Of a DNA stretch of 64,000 nt, positions 54,522-64,000 are shown in pieces. The notes beneath the pieces were generated by a model. It saw nothing but the letters and a program-made list of their open reading frames with translations. It was not told where the DNA came from and ran no database searches. The position numbers and the translations under genes were made by a program. The stretch's first letter is position 1. Every line of letters starts with the position of its first letter. The stretch spans positions 62,001-126,000 of the forward strand of contig JAKIHM010000002.1 of the NCBI GenBank assembly GCA_021608145.1, read 5' to 3'. The DNA comes from Thermovorax subterraneus (GTDB taxonomy: Bacteria; Bacillota; Thermosediminibacteria; Thermosediminibacterales; Thermosediminibacteraceae).

Positions 54522-54865
54522 GATGAGTAGGTCTGTAAGCCGAGTTCTGTCGAGGATGGTCATCTATCTTGGGTGACAGTTGCCTGACACCTCTAGCGAC
54601 CACACCCGGGAGCGCGGCGGGCCACCGCATATGCTCCCCTATTTGGTCTTGCTCCAGGTGGGGTTTACATAGCCGGCCAGTCGCCTGACCGCTGGTGAGC
54701 TCTTACCTCACCTTTCCACCCTTACCCGGCAAAAGCTTTTACCGGGCGGTATATTTCTGTTGCACTTTCCTTGAGGTCGCCCTCACTGGGTGTTACCCAG
54801 CACCCTGCCCTGTGGAGCTCGGACTTTCCTCGGGCACAAACCCGCGACCATCCGACCTACTCATC
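54522..54865 (-). ncRNA. rnpB: RNase P RNA, class A
   Basis: Catalytic RNA of tRNA 5' processing, about 344 nt. The ends pair over P1 (GATGAGTAGGTC with GACCTACTCATC). The core shows AGGAAAGTCCGAGCTCC, GGAAAGTGCAACAG, and CGACAGAACTCGGCTTAC near the 3' end, all conserved. AGAGCTCACCAGCGGTCAGG points to the ancestral class A layout, not the Bacillus class B. It lies between fmdB and the RNase H-like gene, with its own strong promoter. Confidence 0.96.
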
Positions 54866-54884
54866 ACCTTTTTGCCGGAAGGAC

Positions 54885-54913
54885 ATTATAACATGACTTC
54901 GTTTAAATGTCAA
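54885..54913 (-). promoter_or_regulatory. strong promoter of rnpB
   Basis: Minus strand TTGACA (54913-54908), 17-bp spacer, TATAAT (54890-54885), both perfect. The -35 lies in the last codons of the RNase H-like gene. Confidence 0.9.
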
Positions 54914-55331
54914 TAACCTCTTCATCGCCAAGGGCCATGTCAATGCCTTCGTTGGCGAGCTCATCAGCCCTTTTATTGTATTCTCTCCTCACGTGATTTA
55001 TGCTGAAACTCCTGAACTCTTTCATCAACTGGACCACCTGGGAATAAAGGCGCTTTATCCCTTCATTTTTAATCTGGTACTGTCCGTTTATTTGTTTTAC
55101 CATGAGCTCGCTGTCGGAAAATACTTCGATTTCTTCGCAGCCCATCTCGAGCGCCTCTTTCAGGGCAATGATAAGAGCCGTGTACTCAGCTATGTTGTTC
55201 GTTGTTTGCCCGATGTAGTCGCTCATTTCTTTCACCACGTTACCGTTTTCATCCAACATCACTATGCCAATCCCTGCATCTCCCGGATTTCCCCGGGAAG
55301 CTCCGTCTACGTATACTTTTAACCTCTCCAT
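54903..55331 (-). CDS. RNase HI-family protein
   Basis: A 142-residue RNase H fold. Acidic active site residues are recognisable: D9 in YVDGASRGNPG, E49 in NNIAEYTAL, D73 in VFSDSELMVKQING, and D125 in NKRADELAN. It resembles the short RNase HI-type proteins of Firmicutes (B. subtilis YpdQ/YpeP-like), which may be less active than E. coli RnhA. ATG 55331 with AGGAGG upstream. A 220-nt spacer separates it from the Nif3 gene. Confidence 0.92.
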   Translation of the reverse strand: MERLKVYVDGASRGNPGDAGIGIVMLDENGNVVKEMSDYIGQTTNNIAEYTALIIALKEALEMGCEEIEVFSDSELMVKQINGQYQIKNEGIKRLYSQVVQLMKEFRSFSINHVRREYNKRADELANEGIDMALGDEEVIDI

Positions 55332-55551
55332 AATACCTCCTGTTACTTAATTACTTATATTGATATGTATTTTACCGCAAATCTCACGATATACTATGCA
55401 CCTATGGGCGCTCACCCCCTGAAAGCATTGACACAACCTTGTTGGCGGTTCTTTTTTTATTTTATCAATTTCGGCTATATTTTTCAATCTCTAGGGATTG
55501 TATTGTTTTTATATTTTTCTGATTAAAAGATGATTTTCTAGCTTTTATCAT

Positions 55552-56664
55552 TTAAACAATTTTTATTGGATCGCCTTCATCATAAACCTCTACAGAAACG
55601 TCACTTTCTAGCTCCGCCAGTTCCTTCTTCAAATACTCGGCCAGGAAATTCAATATTATCTTTTCCGTAGAGTAATGCCCGGCATCTATCAAGGCTATAC
55701 CGGAAGCTTTCGCTTCTTCAGCTTCGTGGTACTTTATATCTCCCGTTATGTAAGCATCGGCCCCCGCAAAAACTGCTTTCGATATAAGACTTCCTCCTGC
55801 TCCGCCGCATAAGGCAATTTTAGAAACCTTCCTATCGGGCTCCCCTACCACCCGCAAGAACTTTACTTCTAGTTTTTGTTTGACAATACGGCAGAGTTCC
55901 CCTAAGGTCACGGGAGTTTTAAGGTAGCCTATTCGGCCTAATCCGAAAGCACATCCTTCATTTTCCACAGGATAAATATCATAAGCCACTTCTTCATACG
56001 GATGAACTTTTAACATTGCATTTAATATTTTTTTGACCCGGGATGCGGGAGCAATGGTCTCGACCCTAACTTCTTCCACCCTTTCCAACTCGCCTTGCCG
56101 CCCCAAAAAAGGACTCGAACCCTCTAGAGGTTTGAAAGTCCCGATACCCGAAATATTGAAACTGCAATGGCTGTAATTTCCTATATGTCCGGCACCGGCA
56201 TCACCCATAGAGTCCCTTACCACTTCCTCGTATCCTTTAGGAACGTATACCACAATCTTTTTTAACGGTTCCTCGAAGGTCTTTTCCAGCACCTCTACCT
56301 TTTCAAGTCCTAATTTTTGCGCCAAAAGGTCGTTAATCCCTCCTTTTGCCACATCCAGATTCGTATGGGCAGAATAAATCGCTATATCGTGCTTTATTGC
56401 CTCTATAATCATTTTCCCTACTGGTAAATCCTGCCTTATGGAATTCAAAGGTCTGAAAATGAAAGGATGGTGTGAAATAATCAGGTCCACGCCGCTTGAG
56501 GCGGCGTATTCTACCACCCCGGGCGTCACTGTAAGTACAACGAGAATCTTTTTTACTTTTGCCGAGCTTGCTCCCACCATCAAACCTACGTTGTCCCATT
56601 CTAAAGAAAGCTTTTTGGGAGCGAACTTTTCTATCAAATTAATCACAGTCTGAATACTGATCAT
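55552..56664 (-). CDS. Nif3-like dinuclear metal-centre protein
   Basis: GTP cyclohydrolase 1 type 2/NIF3 family of 370 residues, with the dinuclear metal ligands in LIISHHPFIFRP, and IYSAHTNLDVAKGGIND near the start, GGAGGSLISKA, and IDAGHYSTE near the end. A PII-like insertion (about 130-230) with HPYEEVAYDIYPVEN makes it longer than E. coli YbgI, as is usual in Firmicutes. Overlaps the trmK stop by four bases, the usual trmK-nif3 pair. Activity unclear; it forms a toroid hexamer in known cases. Confidence 0.94.
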   Translation of the reverse strand: MISIQTVINLIEKFAPKKLSLEWDNVGLMVGASSAKVKKILVVLTVTPGVVEYAASSGVDLIISHHPFIFRPLNSIRQDLPVGKMIIEAIKHDIAIYSAHTNLDVAKGGINDLLAQKLGLEKVEVLEKTFEEPLKKIVVYVPKGYEEVVRDSMGDAGAGHIGNYSHCSFNISGIGTFKPLEGSSPFLGRQGELERVEEVRVETIAPASRVKKILNAMLKVHPYEEVAYDIYPVENEGCAFGLGRIGYLKTPVTLGELCRIVKQKLEVKFLRVVGEPDRKVSKIALCGGAGGSLISKAVFAGADAYITGDIKYHEAEEAKASGIALIDAGHYSTEKIILNFLAEYLKKELAELESDVSVEVYDEGDPIKIV

Positions 56665-57347
56665 TCTTCCAACACCCCTTTTAACAATTCCATCTCCCTA
56701 AGCATGGATTCTCTTGCCTTTTTGGCATGCTCGCTGTTTTGACCTTCCAGTTCCCTCAATTTAATAAAAAGTCGATTGAGGCGCGCTTCAATATATTCAA
56801 GCACTTCCGGAGTTCGCTTTTGCTTCAATACGGGACCCAGTATTACATCCTCTTCGCTGAAAAAGCAGGAAGTCCCCTTTTTTACCACCATTATTTCGAA
56901 GTACCTTCCCTTGCTGCATACCACGCGTTCTTCCGTTATTTCAAAACAACTCTCAAAAAGGGCCTTCCTCAATCTGTGCGCATTTTTCATGGGCTGAAGT
57001 ATAATTGCGTAAAGAGAATTCACGATGTCAGGAGATTTTTCCATTATGCTCCATATGGTTTCACCCCCTAAGCCGGCTATAATTGCCACATCAACCTCGC
57101 CTGGCTTTAAAGGTTCAAAGCCATCCCCCAGCCGGACATCTATAAAATCGGAAAAACCTGCCTTCTTAACATTTTCTCTAGCCCTCATCCAAGGCCCGTA
57201 TCTTGCCTCAACTGCAATAACCCTTTGAGAAATACCGTTTTTGACCAGATATATGGGCAAAAGCGCATGGTCGGTTCCAACATCCGAAACACAACTGCCC
57301 CGAGGCACCAATCCGGCTATTTCCAGCAATCTCTCGCTCAACTTCAT
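56661..57347 (-). CDS. trmK: tRNA (adenine(22)-N(1))-methyltransferase
   Basis: SAM-dependent methyltransferase on A22 of tRNA. Motif CVSDVGTDHALLPIYLV with SAM-binding acidic residues, GDGFEPLKPGEVDVAIIAGLGGETI and a C-terminal coiled coil. About 228 residues. ATG 57347 has AAAGGTG six nt upstream and is preferred over a start seven codons earlier. rpoD-trmK-nif3 order is typical of Firmicutes. Confidence 0.94.
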   Translation of the reverse strand: MKLSERLLEIAGLVPRGSCVSDVGTDHALLPIYLVKNGISQRVIAVEARYGPWMRARENVKKAGFSDFIDVRLGDGFEPLKPGEVDVAIIAGLGGETIWSIMEKSPDIVNSLYAIILQPMKNAHRLRKALFESCFEITEERVVCSKGRYFEIMVVKKGTSCFFSEEDVILGPVLKQKRTPEVLEYIEARLNRLFIKLRELEGQNSEHAKKARESMLREMELLKGVLEE

Positions 57348-57375
57348 TTTTTTCACCTTTAAGAGCAAATAGTAG

Positions 57376-57400
57376 AAAAAAGCGGGATTACCCCGCTTTT
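57376..57400 (-). terminator. terminator after rpoD
   Basis: Minus strand stem AAAAGCGGG/CCCGCTTTT (9 bp, 57400-57392 with 57386-57378), short loop. It overlaps the rpoD stop. The T-tract is short, so partial read-through into trmK is possible. Confidence 0.7.
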
Positions 57401-58601
57401 ACTCAAGGAAGTCCTTTAATTTTTTGCTTCTGCTCGGATGGCGCAGTTTTCTCAAAGCTTTGGCTTCAATCTGCCGTATCCTCTCGCGAGTAACGCCGAA
57501 AACCTGCCCCACTTCTTCGAGGGTTCTGGGCTTTCCATCGTCGAGTCCGAACCGCAGCCGCAGTACCTTTTCTTCCCGCGGAGTCAAGGTTTCCAAGACA
57601 TCTTCCAATTGTTCCCGCAACAGCCTGTAAGCCGCGGCATCAGCCGGTGCCTGGGCTTCTTCATCGGGGATAAAGTCACCAAGATGGCTGTCTTCCTCTT
57701 CTCCTATAGGCGTTTCGAGGGACACGGGTTCCTGGGCTATCTTCATTATCTCCCTCACCTTTTCGACAGGCATTTCCATTTCTTCGGCAATTTCCTCCGG
57801 GGTCGGGTCCCTACCGAGTTCCTGCAGGAGCTGGCGCGATACCCTTATCAGCTTATTAATCGTCTCCACCATGTGAACCGGAATTCTGATGGTTCTTGCC
57901 TGATCTGCAATGGCTCGGGTTATAGCTTGTCTGATCCACCAAGTCGCATACGTGCTGAATTTATATCCTTTGCGGTAGTCGAACTTTTCCACGGCTTTTA
58001 TGAGGCCCAGGTTTCCTTCCTGGATGAGGTCCAGAAAAAGCATGCCCCTTCCTACGTATCTTTTTGCTATGCTGACAACAAGCCTGAGGTTTGCTTCTGC
58101 AAGACGCCTTTTGGCCTCCTTGTCGCCCTTTTCTATGCGTTTTGCCAGCTCAATCTCTTCTTCCGGCGTGAGGAGCGGTATTTTGCCGATTTCCTTTAAA
58201 TACATCCTGACAGGGTCATCTATAGCCACACCTTCGGGAACAGACAGGTCCAACTCTTCTGGGGGAATATCTTCAAGCAAAGATTCCGGTATATCATCGT
58301 TATCGTTTATAATCTCGATTCCCATTTCCTCGAAGGACTCATATATCTTATCTATTTGATCGGCATCTAGATCTTCAAAATCCGCCAAGGTGTCCATTAT
58401 TTCCTTGTAAGTTAACGCTCCCGTCTTTTTACCTTTTTCAATGAGTTCCTTTACAGCTTTCATCTTATCGGCCTTTTTACTCTGCTTCGTCTTTTTTTCT
58501 TTTTCTTTCTCTTTTTCTTTTTGCTGCTCCTTATCCTGTTCCTTTGCCTGGTCCTTTTCCTCTTCGACCTTAACCTTTTCGGTTTCCTTTTCCGTTGCCA
58601 T
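57399..58601 (-). CDS. rpoD: housekeeping sigma factor RpoD (SigA)
   Basis: Primary sigma-70 factor, 400 residues. Charged N-terminus with a KEKEKE-type stretch (about 25-45), then region 1.1-like sequence, region 1.2 [20 protein letters not shown], 2.x [23 protein letters not shown] and [17 protein letters not shown], 3 and 4.2 [32 protein letters not shown] 58601 overlaps the dnaG stop. dnaG-rpoD is the conserved primase-sigma operon. Confidence 0.98.
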   Translation of the reverse strand: MATEKETEKVKVEEEKDQAKEQDKEQQKEKEKEKEKKTKQSKKADKMKAVKELIEKGKKTGALTYKEIMDTLADFEDLDADQIDKIYESFEEMGIEIINDNDDIPESLLEDIPPEELDLSVPEGVAIDDPVRMYLKEIGKIPLLTPEEEIELAKRIEKGDKEAKRRLAEANLRLVVSIAKRYVGRGMLFLDLIQEGNLGLIKAVEKFDYRKGYKFSTYATWWIRQAITRAIADQARTIRIPVHMVETINKLIRVSRQLLQELGRDPTPEEIAEEMEMPVEKVREIMKIAQEPVSLETPIGEEEDSHLGDFIPDEEAQAPADAAAYRLLREQLEDVLETLTPREEKVLRLRFGLDDGKPRTLEEVGQVFGVTRERIRQIEAKALRKLRHPSRSKKLKDFLE

Positions 58602-60433
58602 CAGATTCCCCCCTTCCTAGTAAGGTAAGACTTAAGTTGTTCTATTTCGTGTTTTAACCTGCGATAGGTTGAAAGAAGGTTAAGAGCTTTTTTTATTTCT
58701 CCCACTTTCTCCGCCCGTTGGATTTCACTCCTTATCTTCTTTATCGCTAATTTTAAGTAATTTTCCTTTACCCGGTTGATCAAGTCGTCTACCATCTCTT
58801 CATCCTGCTTTTCGTTCGCCATTAGTATGTTGGCCAGTTCTGCCGCAGCGTCAGGATCATCTTTCAACTTCACGGCTACATCTTTAGGTGTTACGGATTC
58901 GTTTTTCTGGACCATTTCGAACACCGCGGCAGCAATTTTTCTGTGCCTCAAATCTATGAAATTGTAAGCTGACAATTTCTCCATAACCTTCTCCCTTACT
59001 CCATCATCCTCTATCATCATTTTTAAAAGATTTCTTTCTACCTTGTAAAAACCCGAGATAATTTTTATTTTTGTCAATTCTTTATTATTATCCCTTAATT
59101 GGCTGTTTTTATACTTTGAGCCAATGTTTGGCATAAGCGATTGAGCTCTTATTTTGTTTATATCCTCTTTGAATGTATTCTTTGGGATATTTAGCTCATC
59201 CGAAAGCTTTTGAATATAAAGCTCTCTTTCCACACCATCTTCTATTTCCGCCAAAATTAATACAGCCCTCTTTATAAATTTTAGTTTTCCATCTTGAGAT
59301 TTTAAGTCAAGGCCTTTTTTTGCCGAATTGAGTTTGTAATCGATAAAATTTTGTGCTGATTTGACTAACTCTTCGAAAGCCTCTTTCCCTCGTGCTTTTA
59401 TAAACTCGTCTGGGTCTTTGCCTTCTGGTAAGGATATCACTTTTACCCGTAATCCCTCTTTCACAAGAACTCCAATACCCCTAAGCGTCGCAGTTTGACC
59501 CGCCACGTCTGAATCGTAAGCAATAGCAACTTCTTCGGTATATCGTTTTAGTGTTTTCGCCTGCTGTTCGGTGAGAGACGTTCCAAGGGACGCTACCGCC
59601 TGCGTAAATCCATGCTGGTGTAAGGCTATACAGTCCATATATCCCTCTACTAAAATGATAGGTGACTCTCCTTTTTTAATCAGAGGCAATCCGTAAAGAT
59701 GTTCCCGTTTGTTAAAAACAGGAGTCTCAGGTGAATTTAAGTACTTTGGTTCCCCTTTATCTAAAATTCGTCCCCCGAATCCTATTATACTTCCTGTCAC
59801 ATCTTTAATAGGAAAAATAATCCTATCCCTAAATCTATCGTAAAAGCCCTTCCCGGAACTTTTAGGAATAACTAATCCGGCTCTTAAAAGCGCATCCTCT
59901 TCTATTCCCTTTGAGCGCATGAAATTTATTAGCCCATCCCAAGCCGGTAGGGCATAACCCAGATTGAACTTCTCTATTGTACCAGCTAGAATTCCTCGAC
60001 TCGACAGATAATATCTTGCCCTTTCTGCCTCCTTTGTCCTCAAGAGGTTATTATGGTAGAATTCTGCGGCTAATTCGTTTATCTTCAAAATCTCCCTTTT
60101 TAGCTTGAAAGCTTCTGATACTTCCCCTAACGTTTCCTCCTCAGGTAGCTTTACCCCTACTCTTTCCGCCAGCCACCTCAAAGCCTCCGGAAAGGTCCAA
60201 TTTTCTTTTTTCATCAAAAATGTAAAAACATTACCTCCTATTCCACACCCAAAACAGTAAAAAAGCTGTTTCTTAGGGCTTATATTAAACGAGGGCGTCT
60301 TCTCTGAATGAAAAGGGCACAGCCCCACGTAATTTTCGCCGCGCTTTTTAAGCGAAACATAATTCGACACTATTTCGACAATATCAGCCCTATCTTGAAC
60401 TTCTTTTATAATTTCATCGGAGTAGAGGCCCAT
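58601..60433 (-). CDS. dnaG: DNA primase
   Basis: Makes RNA primers for replication. CHC2 zinc site (C39, H42, C60, C63: [13 protein letters not shown] and [10 protein letters not shown]), then TOPRIM core with [14 protein letters not shown] and YDSDVAGQ, and a C-terminal helicase-binding domain. Length about 610. ATG 60433 is better than the GTG three codons earlier, which abuts the AGG of the ribosome binding site. The 181-nt spacer toward dgt should hold its promoter; no clean pair of boxes was found. Confidence 0.97.
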   Translation of the reverse strand: MGLYSDEIIKEVQDRADIVEIVSNYVSLKKRGENYVGLCPFHSEKTPSFNISPKKQLFYCFGCGIGGNVFTFLMKKENWTFPEALRWLAERVGVKLPEEETLGEVSEAFKLKREILKINELAAEFYHNNLLRTKEAERARYYLSSRGILAGTIEKFNLGYALPAWDGLINFMRSKGIEEDALLRAGLVIPKSSGKGFYDRFRDRIIFPIKDVTGSIIGFGGRILDKGEPKYLNSPETPVFNKREHLYGLPLIKKGESPIILVEGYMDCIALHQHGFTQAVASLGTSLTEQQAKTLKRYTEEVAIAYDSDVAGQTATLRGIGVLVKEGLRVKVISLPEGKDPDEFIKARGKEAFEELVKSAQNFIDYKLNSAKKGLDLKSQDGKLKFIKRAVLILAEIEDGVERELYIQKLSDELNIPKNTFKEDINKIRAQSLMPNIGSKYKNSQLRDNNKELTKIKIISGFYKVERNLLKMMIEDDGVREKVMEKLSAYNFIDLRHRKIAAAVFEMVQKNESVTPKDVAVKLKDDPDAAAELANILMANEKQDEEMVDDLINRVKENYLKLAIKKIRSEIQRAEKVGEIKKALNLLSTYRRLKHEIEQLKSYLTRKGGI

Positions 60434-60623
60434 CGTGCCCACCTGCCTAATTCAAAAAAAATCTCCCCTTGTCTTTATTTGAAAAACAGTATACTCCGGG
60501 GTAAGGCCCAACTAAATGTTTTTTTAAGAAAAAAAATATTACGAGCTCGGCTTTCGCATAAAGATTATTCTACATCAATAGGAGATATTCCTTCTTTTTA
60601 ATCAAAAATTAATTTCTTCTATG

Positions 60624-61634
60624 TCATTTACTAGCATTTATAGGCCAGGATGAAGGTACAAAAATGTCTCTAAACTTGTGAACAGCAAAGCTGTCGGTCA
60701 TCCCAGCAATATAATCGCAAACTCCTCGCTCAATCCCCTCTTTTTTAGCAATTGCGACGAATTCTTCCGGCATCGATTCGACATTTTTTGAAAAGTACTC
60801 GAAAAGCAACTCCAGCATTTTTTGAGCCTTTATTTCCTGGGATTTGGCACTGGACCCTACGTATACCCTTTCAAAAAGAAAGCTCCTCAACTCCACCGTC
60901 GCCTCGTAAACTTCCTCGCTCATTTTGACAAAAGGTTTCCCATAACTTTCTTTAATTATATCCTTTATCATCGTATCTATGCGCAGAGCATGACTCTTCC
61001 CGAGAACATCTATCGGTTCTCTGGGCAAGTCGGTTTCTCTGAGTATCCCCGCCCTTATCGCATCATCAATATCGTGATTTATATAGGCTATCCAATCGGC
61101 TATTTTTACCACCTGTCCTTCCAGCGTCGCGGGATTTCCCCGGCTGTTGTGATTTCTTATGCCGTCCCTCACCTCCCAGGTCAGATTCAGTCCGCTTCCG
61201 CGCTCAAGAACATCCACCACCCTCAGGCTCTGTTCTTCGTGCCTGAAGCCGTCTTTCATGAGCCTGTTTAACACGTATTCCCCCGAATGACCGAAAGGGG
61301 TATGGCCCAGGTCATGCCCCAAAGCAATTGCCTCGGTTAGATCTTCGTTCAACCTCAGCGCCCTCGATATAGTTCTGGCTATCTGTGCAACTTCCAGAGT
61401 ATGGGTTAATCTGGTTCTGTAATGGTCTCCTTCTGGGGATATGAAAACCTGGGTCTTGTGTTTCATTCGCCTGAAAGCCTTGGAATGGAGAATCCTGTCC
61501 CTATCCCTCTGGAACTCGGTTCTGATGCTGCACTTTTCCTCTGGCACTAGCCTCCCCTTGCTTTTGCTGCTCAAGGCTGCATAAGGAGAAAGAGTTTTAA
61601 TTTCTTGCTCTTCCATCATTTCTCTTATATTCAT
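60624..61634 (-). CDS. dgt: HD-domain dGTP triphosphohydrolase-like protein
   Basis: HD-domain phosphohydrolase of about 336 residues. RTRLTHTLEVAQIARTI then GHDLGHTPFGHSGEYVLN give the H..HD..D metal site, and NHDIDDAIRAGIL the distal one. Matches the Dgt family type 2 found before dnaG in Firmicutes. ATG 61634 has GGAGG eight nt upstream. Activity on dGTP is by family only. Confidence 0.92.
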   Translation of the reverse strand: MNIREMMEEQEIKTLSPYAALSSKSKGRLVPEEKCSIRTEFQRDRDRILHSKAFRRMKHKTQVFISPEGDHYRTRLTHTLEVAQIARTISRALRLNEDLTEAIALGHDLGHTPFGHSGEYVLNRLMKDGFRHEEQSLRVVDVLERGSGLNLTWEVRDGIRNHNSRGNPATLEGQVVKIADWIAYINHDIDDAIRAGILRETDLPREPIDVLGKSHALRIDTMIKDIIKESYGKPFVKMSEEVYEATVELRSFLFERVYVGSSAKSQEIKAQKMLELLFEYFSKNVESMPEEFVAIAKKEGIERGVCDYIAGMTDSFAVHKFRDIFVPSSWPINASK

Positions 61635-61684
61635 AAAAGAGCCCTCCGTCTTCAAAATAAATCCTTTATAAACATTATTTTATT

Positions 61685-61711
61685 AAAAAAAGAGGAGCTT
61701 TAAAGCCCCTC
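61685..61711 (-). terminator. terminator after ppdK
   Basis: Minus strand ten-bp inverted repeat (61711-61702 with 61701-61692, one G-T pair) with the loop formed from its centre, followed by seven T. Confidence 0.75.
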
Positions 61712-61720
61712 GTAAAGGTT

Positions 61721-64000
61721 TCATTTTTTCTTGAGCACCGCGTGCGCCGCAGCCAACCTTGCTATCGGCACCCTGTAAGGCGAGCAGCTCACATAATCTA
61801 AACCTATCTCGTGACAGAATTCTATGGAATTGGGCTCCCCTCCGTGTTCTCCACATATTCCCACCGCAAGGTTTTCCTTCGCTTTCCTCCCCAGTTCCAC
61901 TGCTGTCTTCATAAGGGTTCCGACCCCTTTCCGATCGAGGACGATAAATGGATCTTCCTGCAAAATTTTCTGGTTTATATACTGAGGGAGGAATTTGGCT
62001 TCTGCATCGTCTCGGCTGAAACCGTAAGTTGTTTGAGTCAAGTCGTTAGTTCCGAAGGAGAAAAAGTCTGCGTATTCTGCTATTTCATCGGCAGTAATGC
62101 AAGCCCTTGGTATTTCGATCATGGTCCCTATGCTGTACTTTACCTTTACTCCCTCTTCGTCCATTACTTTAGAAGCTACGTTTTCCACGAGCTTCCTCAA
62201 CTGCTTTAATTCGTTGGCATTGCTGACCAACGGTATTTCAACTTCGGGTATAACCTTGACGCCTTTTTTGGCCAGATTGCACGCCGCCTGGAAAATCGCT
62301 CGAACCTGCATTTCGTAAATTTCCGGATATAAAATCCCCAGCCGGCAACCCCTCAAGCCCAGCATGGGATTGAATTCCCTGAGCGCTTTTACCTTTTTCA
62401 ACATTTCCTGCTTTTCCTTAAGGCCATCCATATCGCCCTTAGCCTTCAGCTGTGCAATTTCATCGACAAGTTCTTCGGCATCCGGCAAAAACTCATGAAG
62501 TGGCGGATCCAAAAGTCTTATCGTCACCGGCAAATCGTGCATAGCTTCGAGGATGCCTTCGAAATCCTGCCGCTGGAAAACGAGAAGTTTTTCTAATGCT
62601 CTTTCCCTTTCTTCCCTAGTAGTTGCCATAATCATTTGCTGAACAATGGGCAGGCGATCCTGCCCCATAAACATATGCTCGGTCCTGCAAAGGCCGATGC
62701 CTTCAGCACCGAAATCCCGGGCGAGCTTTGCATCTTGCGGCGTATCGGCATTGGCCCTAACGGAAAGCCTTCTTATTTCATCGGCCCATTTTAATAGTTC
62801 TCTAAACTCTCCCGAAAGCACAGGGTCAATCATGGGCACCTCTCCGAGCATAACTTTACCCGTAGAACCGTCTATCGAAATTATATCGCCCTTCTTTACA
62901 ACCAGCTCGCCTACCCTGAATTCCTCTTTTTTGTAATCTATCGAAAGCGCCTCGCAACCGCATACGCACGGCTTACCCATGCCGCGCGCAACCACCGCCG
63001 CATGGCTGGTCATGCCTCCGCGGCTTGTCAATACTCCTTGAGCCATGACTATACCGTGGATGTCGTCGGGAGTGGTCTCCGTCCTGACCAGAATCACCCT
63101 ATGACCTTGCTGTCCTAAAGTTTCGGCTTCGTCGGGGGAAAAAACCACCTGACCTGACGCTGCTCCCGGTGAGGCGGGCAGCCCTTTGGCAATAACTTCC
63201 ACCTTGGCATTTGGGTCTATACGCCTGTGCAAAAGCGACGTTACATGGTCTGGAGACACCCTAAGTACAGCTTCTTCTTTGGAAATGAGCCCCTCTTTTA
63301 CCATGTCCACGGCAATTTTTACCGCCGCCTCTGCCGTTCTCTTGCCACTGCGGGTTTGAAGAAGGTAGAGTTTGCCTTTTTCCACGGTGAACTCAATATC
63401 CTGCATATCCCTGTAGTGCCTTTCGAGGAGACTGCAAACATCTTCCAACTGCTTGTAAACATCGGGCATGATGCTTCGTAGTTCTTTTATATTTTTAGGC
63501 GTCCTAATCCCGGCCACCACATCTTCTCCCTGTGCGTTCAGCAAAAACTCCCCGTAAATTTCTCTTTCCCCGGTGGAAGGGTTTCTGGTAAAAGCCACGC
63601 CGGTCCCCGAATCTTCGCCCATGTTTCCGAAAACCATTGCCTGGACGTTGACTGCAGTTCCGAGATCGTCCGGTATTTTGTTTATTTTCCTGTAAACAAT
63701 AGCCCTCTGGTTGTTCCAGGAACGAAACACCGCTTCAATGGCCATCACTAGCTGCTCTTTTGGGTCTTGAGGAAATTGACGGCCTGTATGTTTTAATACC
63801 AAATTCTTGTATGATTCCAAAACTTCTTGCCAGTCTTCGGCCGTAAGGTCGGTATCGTAATTGATGCCCTTTTTATTCTTGACAGAACTTATAATTTCCT
63901 CGAATCTCTCATGTTCTACATTGAGAACCACATCGGCGAACATCTGTATGAACCTCCGGTAACAGTCGTAGGCAAAGCGCCTGTCACCGGTTGAACGGGC
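61721..64000 (-). CDS. ppdK: pyruvate, phosphate dikinase, 5' end cut by window edge
   Basis: Reversibly converts pyruvate, ATP and Pi to PEP, AMP and PPi, important in anaerobe glycolysis. The frame is open to the edge: upstream of the Met at 63943 it reads SGDRRF-like TGDRRFAYDCYRRFIQ, typical mid-N-terminal sequence. Visible parts: the ATP-grasp end, the phosphohistidine domain (GGMTSHAAVVARGMGKPCVCG, His being phosphorylated), and the PEP/pyruvate TIM barrel ending IPLVSNANELKQL, FGTNDLTQTTYGF and GICGEHGG. At least 760 residues seen; the first 110 or so are missing. Followed by its own terminator. Confidence 0.97.
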   Translation of the reverse strand, partial: ARSTGDRRFAYDCYRRFIQMFADVVLNVEHERFEEIISSVKNKKGINYDTDLTAEDWQEVLESYKNLVLKHTGRQFPQDPKEQLVMAIEAVFRSWNNQRAIVYRKINKIPDDLGTAVNVQAMVFGNMGEDSGTGVAFTRNPSTGEREIYGEFLLNAQGEDVVAGIRTPKNIKELRSIMPDVYKQLEDVCSLLERHYRDMQDIEFTVEKGKLYLLQTRSGKRTAEAAVKIAVDMVKEGLISKEEAVLRVSPDHVTSLLHRRIDPNAKVEVIAKGLPASPGAASGQVVFSPDEAETLGQQGHRVILVRTETTPDDIHGIVMAQGVLTSRGGMTSHAAVVARGMGKPCVCGCEALSIDYKKEEFRVGELVVKKGDIISIDGSTGKVMLGEVPMIDPVLSGEFRELLKWADEIRRLSVRANADTPQDAKLARDFGAEGIGLCRTEHMFMGQDRLPIVQQMIMATTREERERALEKLLVFQRQDFEGILEAMHDLPVTIRLLDPPLHEFLPDAEELVDEIAQLKAKGDMDGLKEKQEMLKKVKALREFNPMLGLRGCRLGILYPEIYEMQVRAIFQAACNLAKKGVKVIPEVEIPLVSNANELKQLRKLVENVASKVMDEEGVKVKYSIGTMIEIPRACITADEIAEYADFFSFGTNDLTQTTYGFSRDDAEAKFLPQYINQKILQEDPFIVLDRKGVGTLMKTAVELGRKAKENLAVGICGEHGGEPNSIEFCHEIGLDYVSCSPYRVPIARLAAAHAVLKKK

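Noticed and set aside
55365-55526. Plus-strand open frame of 53 codons in the spacer before the RNase H-like gene
   Set aside because: No ribosome binding site, odd aromatic-rich composition and AT-rich spacer. The only other structure seen there is a weak minus-strand hairpin (55411-55398).
60308-60601. Plus-strand open frame opposite the dnaG start and its spacer
   Set aside because: Antisense to the zinc-finger codons of dnaG, with no ribosome binding site.

Overview
The window looks like one chromosomal stretch from a low-to-moderate GC, endospore-forming, anaerobic Firmicute. The guess is the Thermosediminibacterales/Thermoanaerobacterales neighbourhood, from gene content only. Signs of sporulation are spoIVA, spoIIP, spoIIGA-sigE-sigG, a SpoVD-type PBP, a SpoVE/FtsW protein, YlmC/YmxH, YIEGIA, a Spo0E-like phosphatase and a SCIFF maturase. 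dapL, dapF and a MurE with the DNPR motif point to meso-diaminopimelate peptidoglycan made through the LL-DAP aminotransferase route. Almost everything is on the minus strand; only rqcH, one tRNA-Pro and an fmdB-type gene read plus. No phage, IS element or CRISPR array was seen.

Layout. 1-3.6 kb: dapL (cut by the window edge) and dapF, divergent from rqcH. 3.6-8.9 kb: pyrR, an RluA-family pseudouridine synthase, lspA, a DksA/TraR-type zinc finger, DUF5665, mtnN. 7.4-10.7 kb: a division block (HlyD-like, ylmE, sepF, yggT, divIVA, TM1266-type regulator). 10.9 kb: tRNA-Pro(GGG). 11-20.3 kb: a sporulation and GTPase block (DUF1614, spoIIP, YIEGIA plus its capping subunit, two DUF3189 genes, a DUF512 radical SAM protein, der, gpsA, spoIVA). 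20.4-26.1 kb: phoU, a PhoR/PhoB-type two-component system, pgeF and a radical SAM protein. 26.1-29.2 kb: ylmC, a 63-residue membrane protein, sigG, sigE, spoIIGA. 29.3-47.8 kb: a full division and cell wall cluster read from mraZ to ftsZ. 48-54.5 kb: an M16 peptidase pair, tRNA-Pro(CGG), a class III aminotransferase, a Spo0E-like gene too short for a 60-residue cut-off, the SCIFF maturase and an FmdB zinc ribbon. 54.5-64 kb: rnpB, an RNase H-like gene, a Nif3-type protein, trmK, rpoD, dnaG, dgt and most of ppdK (cut at its 5' end).

Most notable points. (1) The YIEGIA gene has an in-frame TAA followed by 58 more codons of intact-looking coding sequence, so it is either broken or a sequencing error. 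(2) The sigG Shine-Dalgarno lies inside the 3' arm of a 9-bp hairpin, which could limit translation of spoIIGA-sigE read-through RNA. (3) Three AAAGTGG-type boxes at 10-bp steps precede mraZ and look like the MraZ operator. (4) The SCIFF maturase has no precursor peptide gene beside it. (5) Two isolated tRNA-Pro genes and rnpB have near-consensus sigma-A promoters with 17-bp spacers.

Common starts TTG and GTG were chosen where the Shine-Dalgarno spacing supports them; these choices are flagged in the entries. No database searches were possible, so family names rest on motif recognition and remembered gene order.
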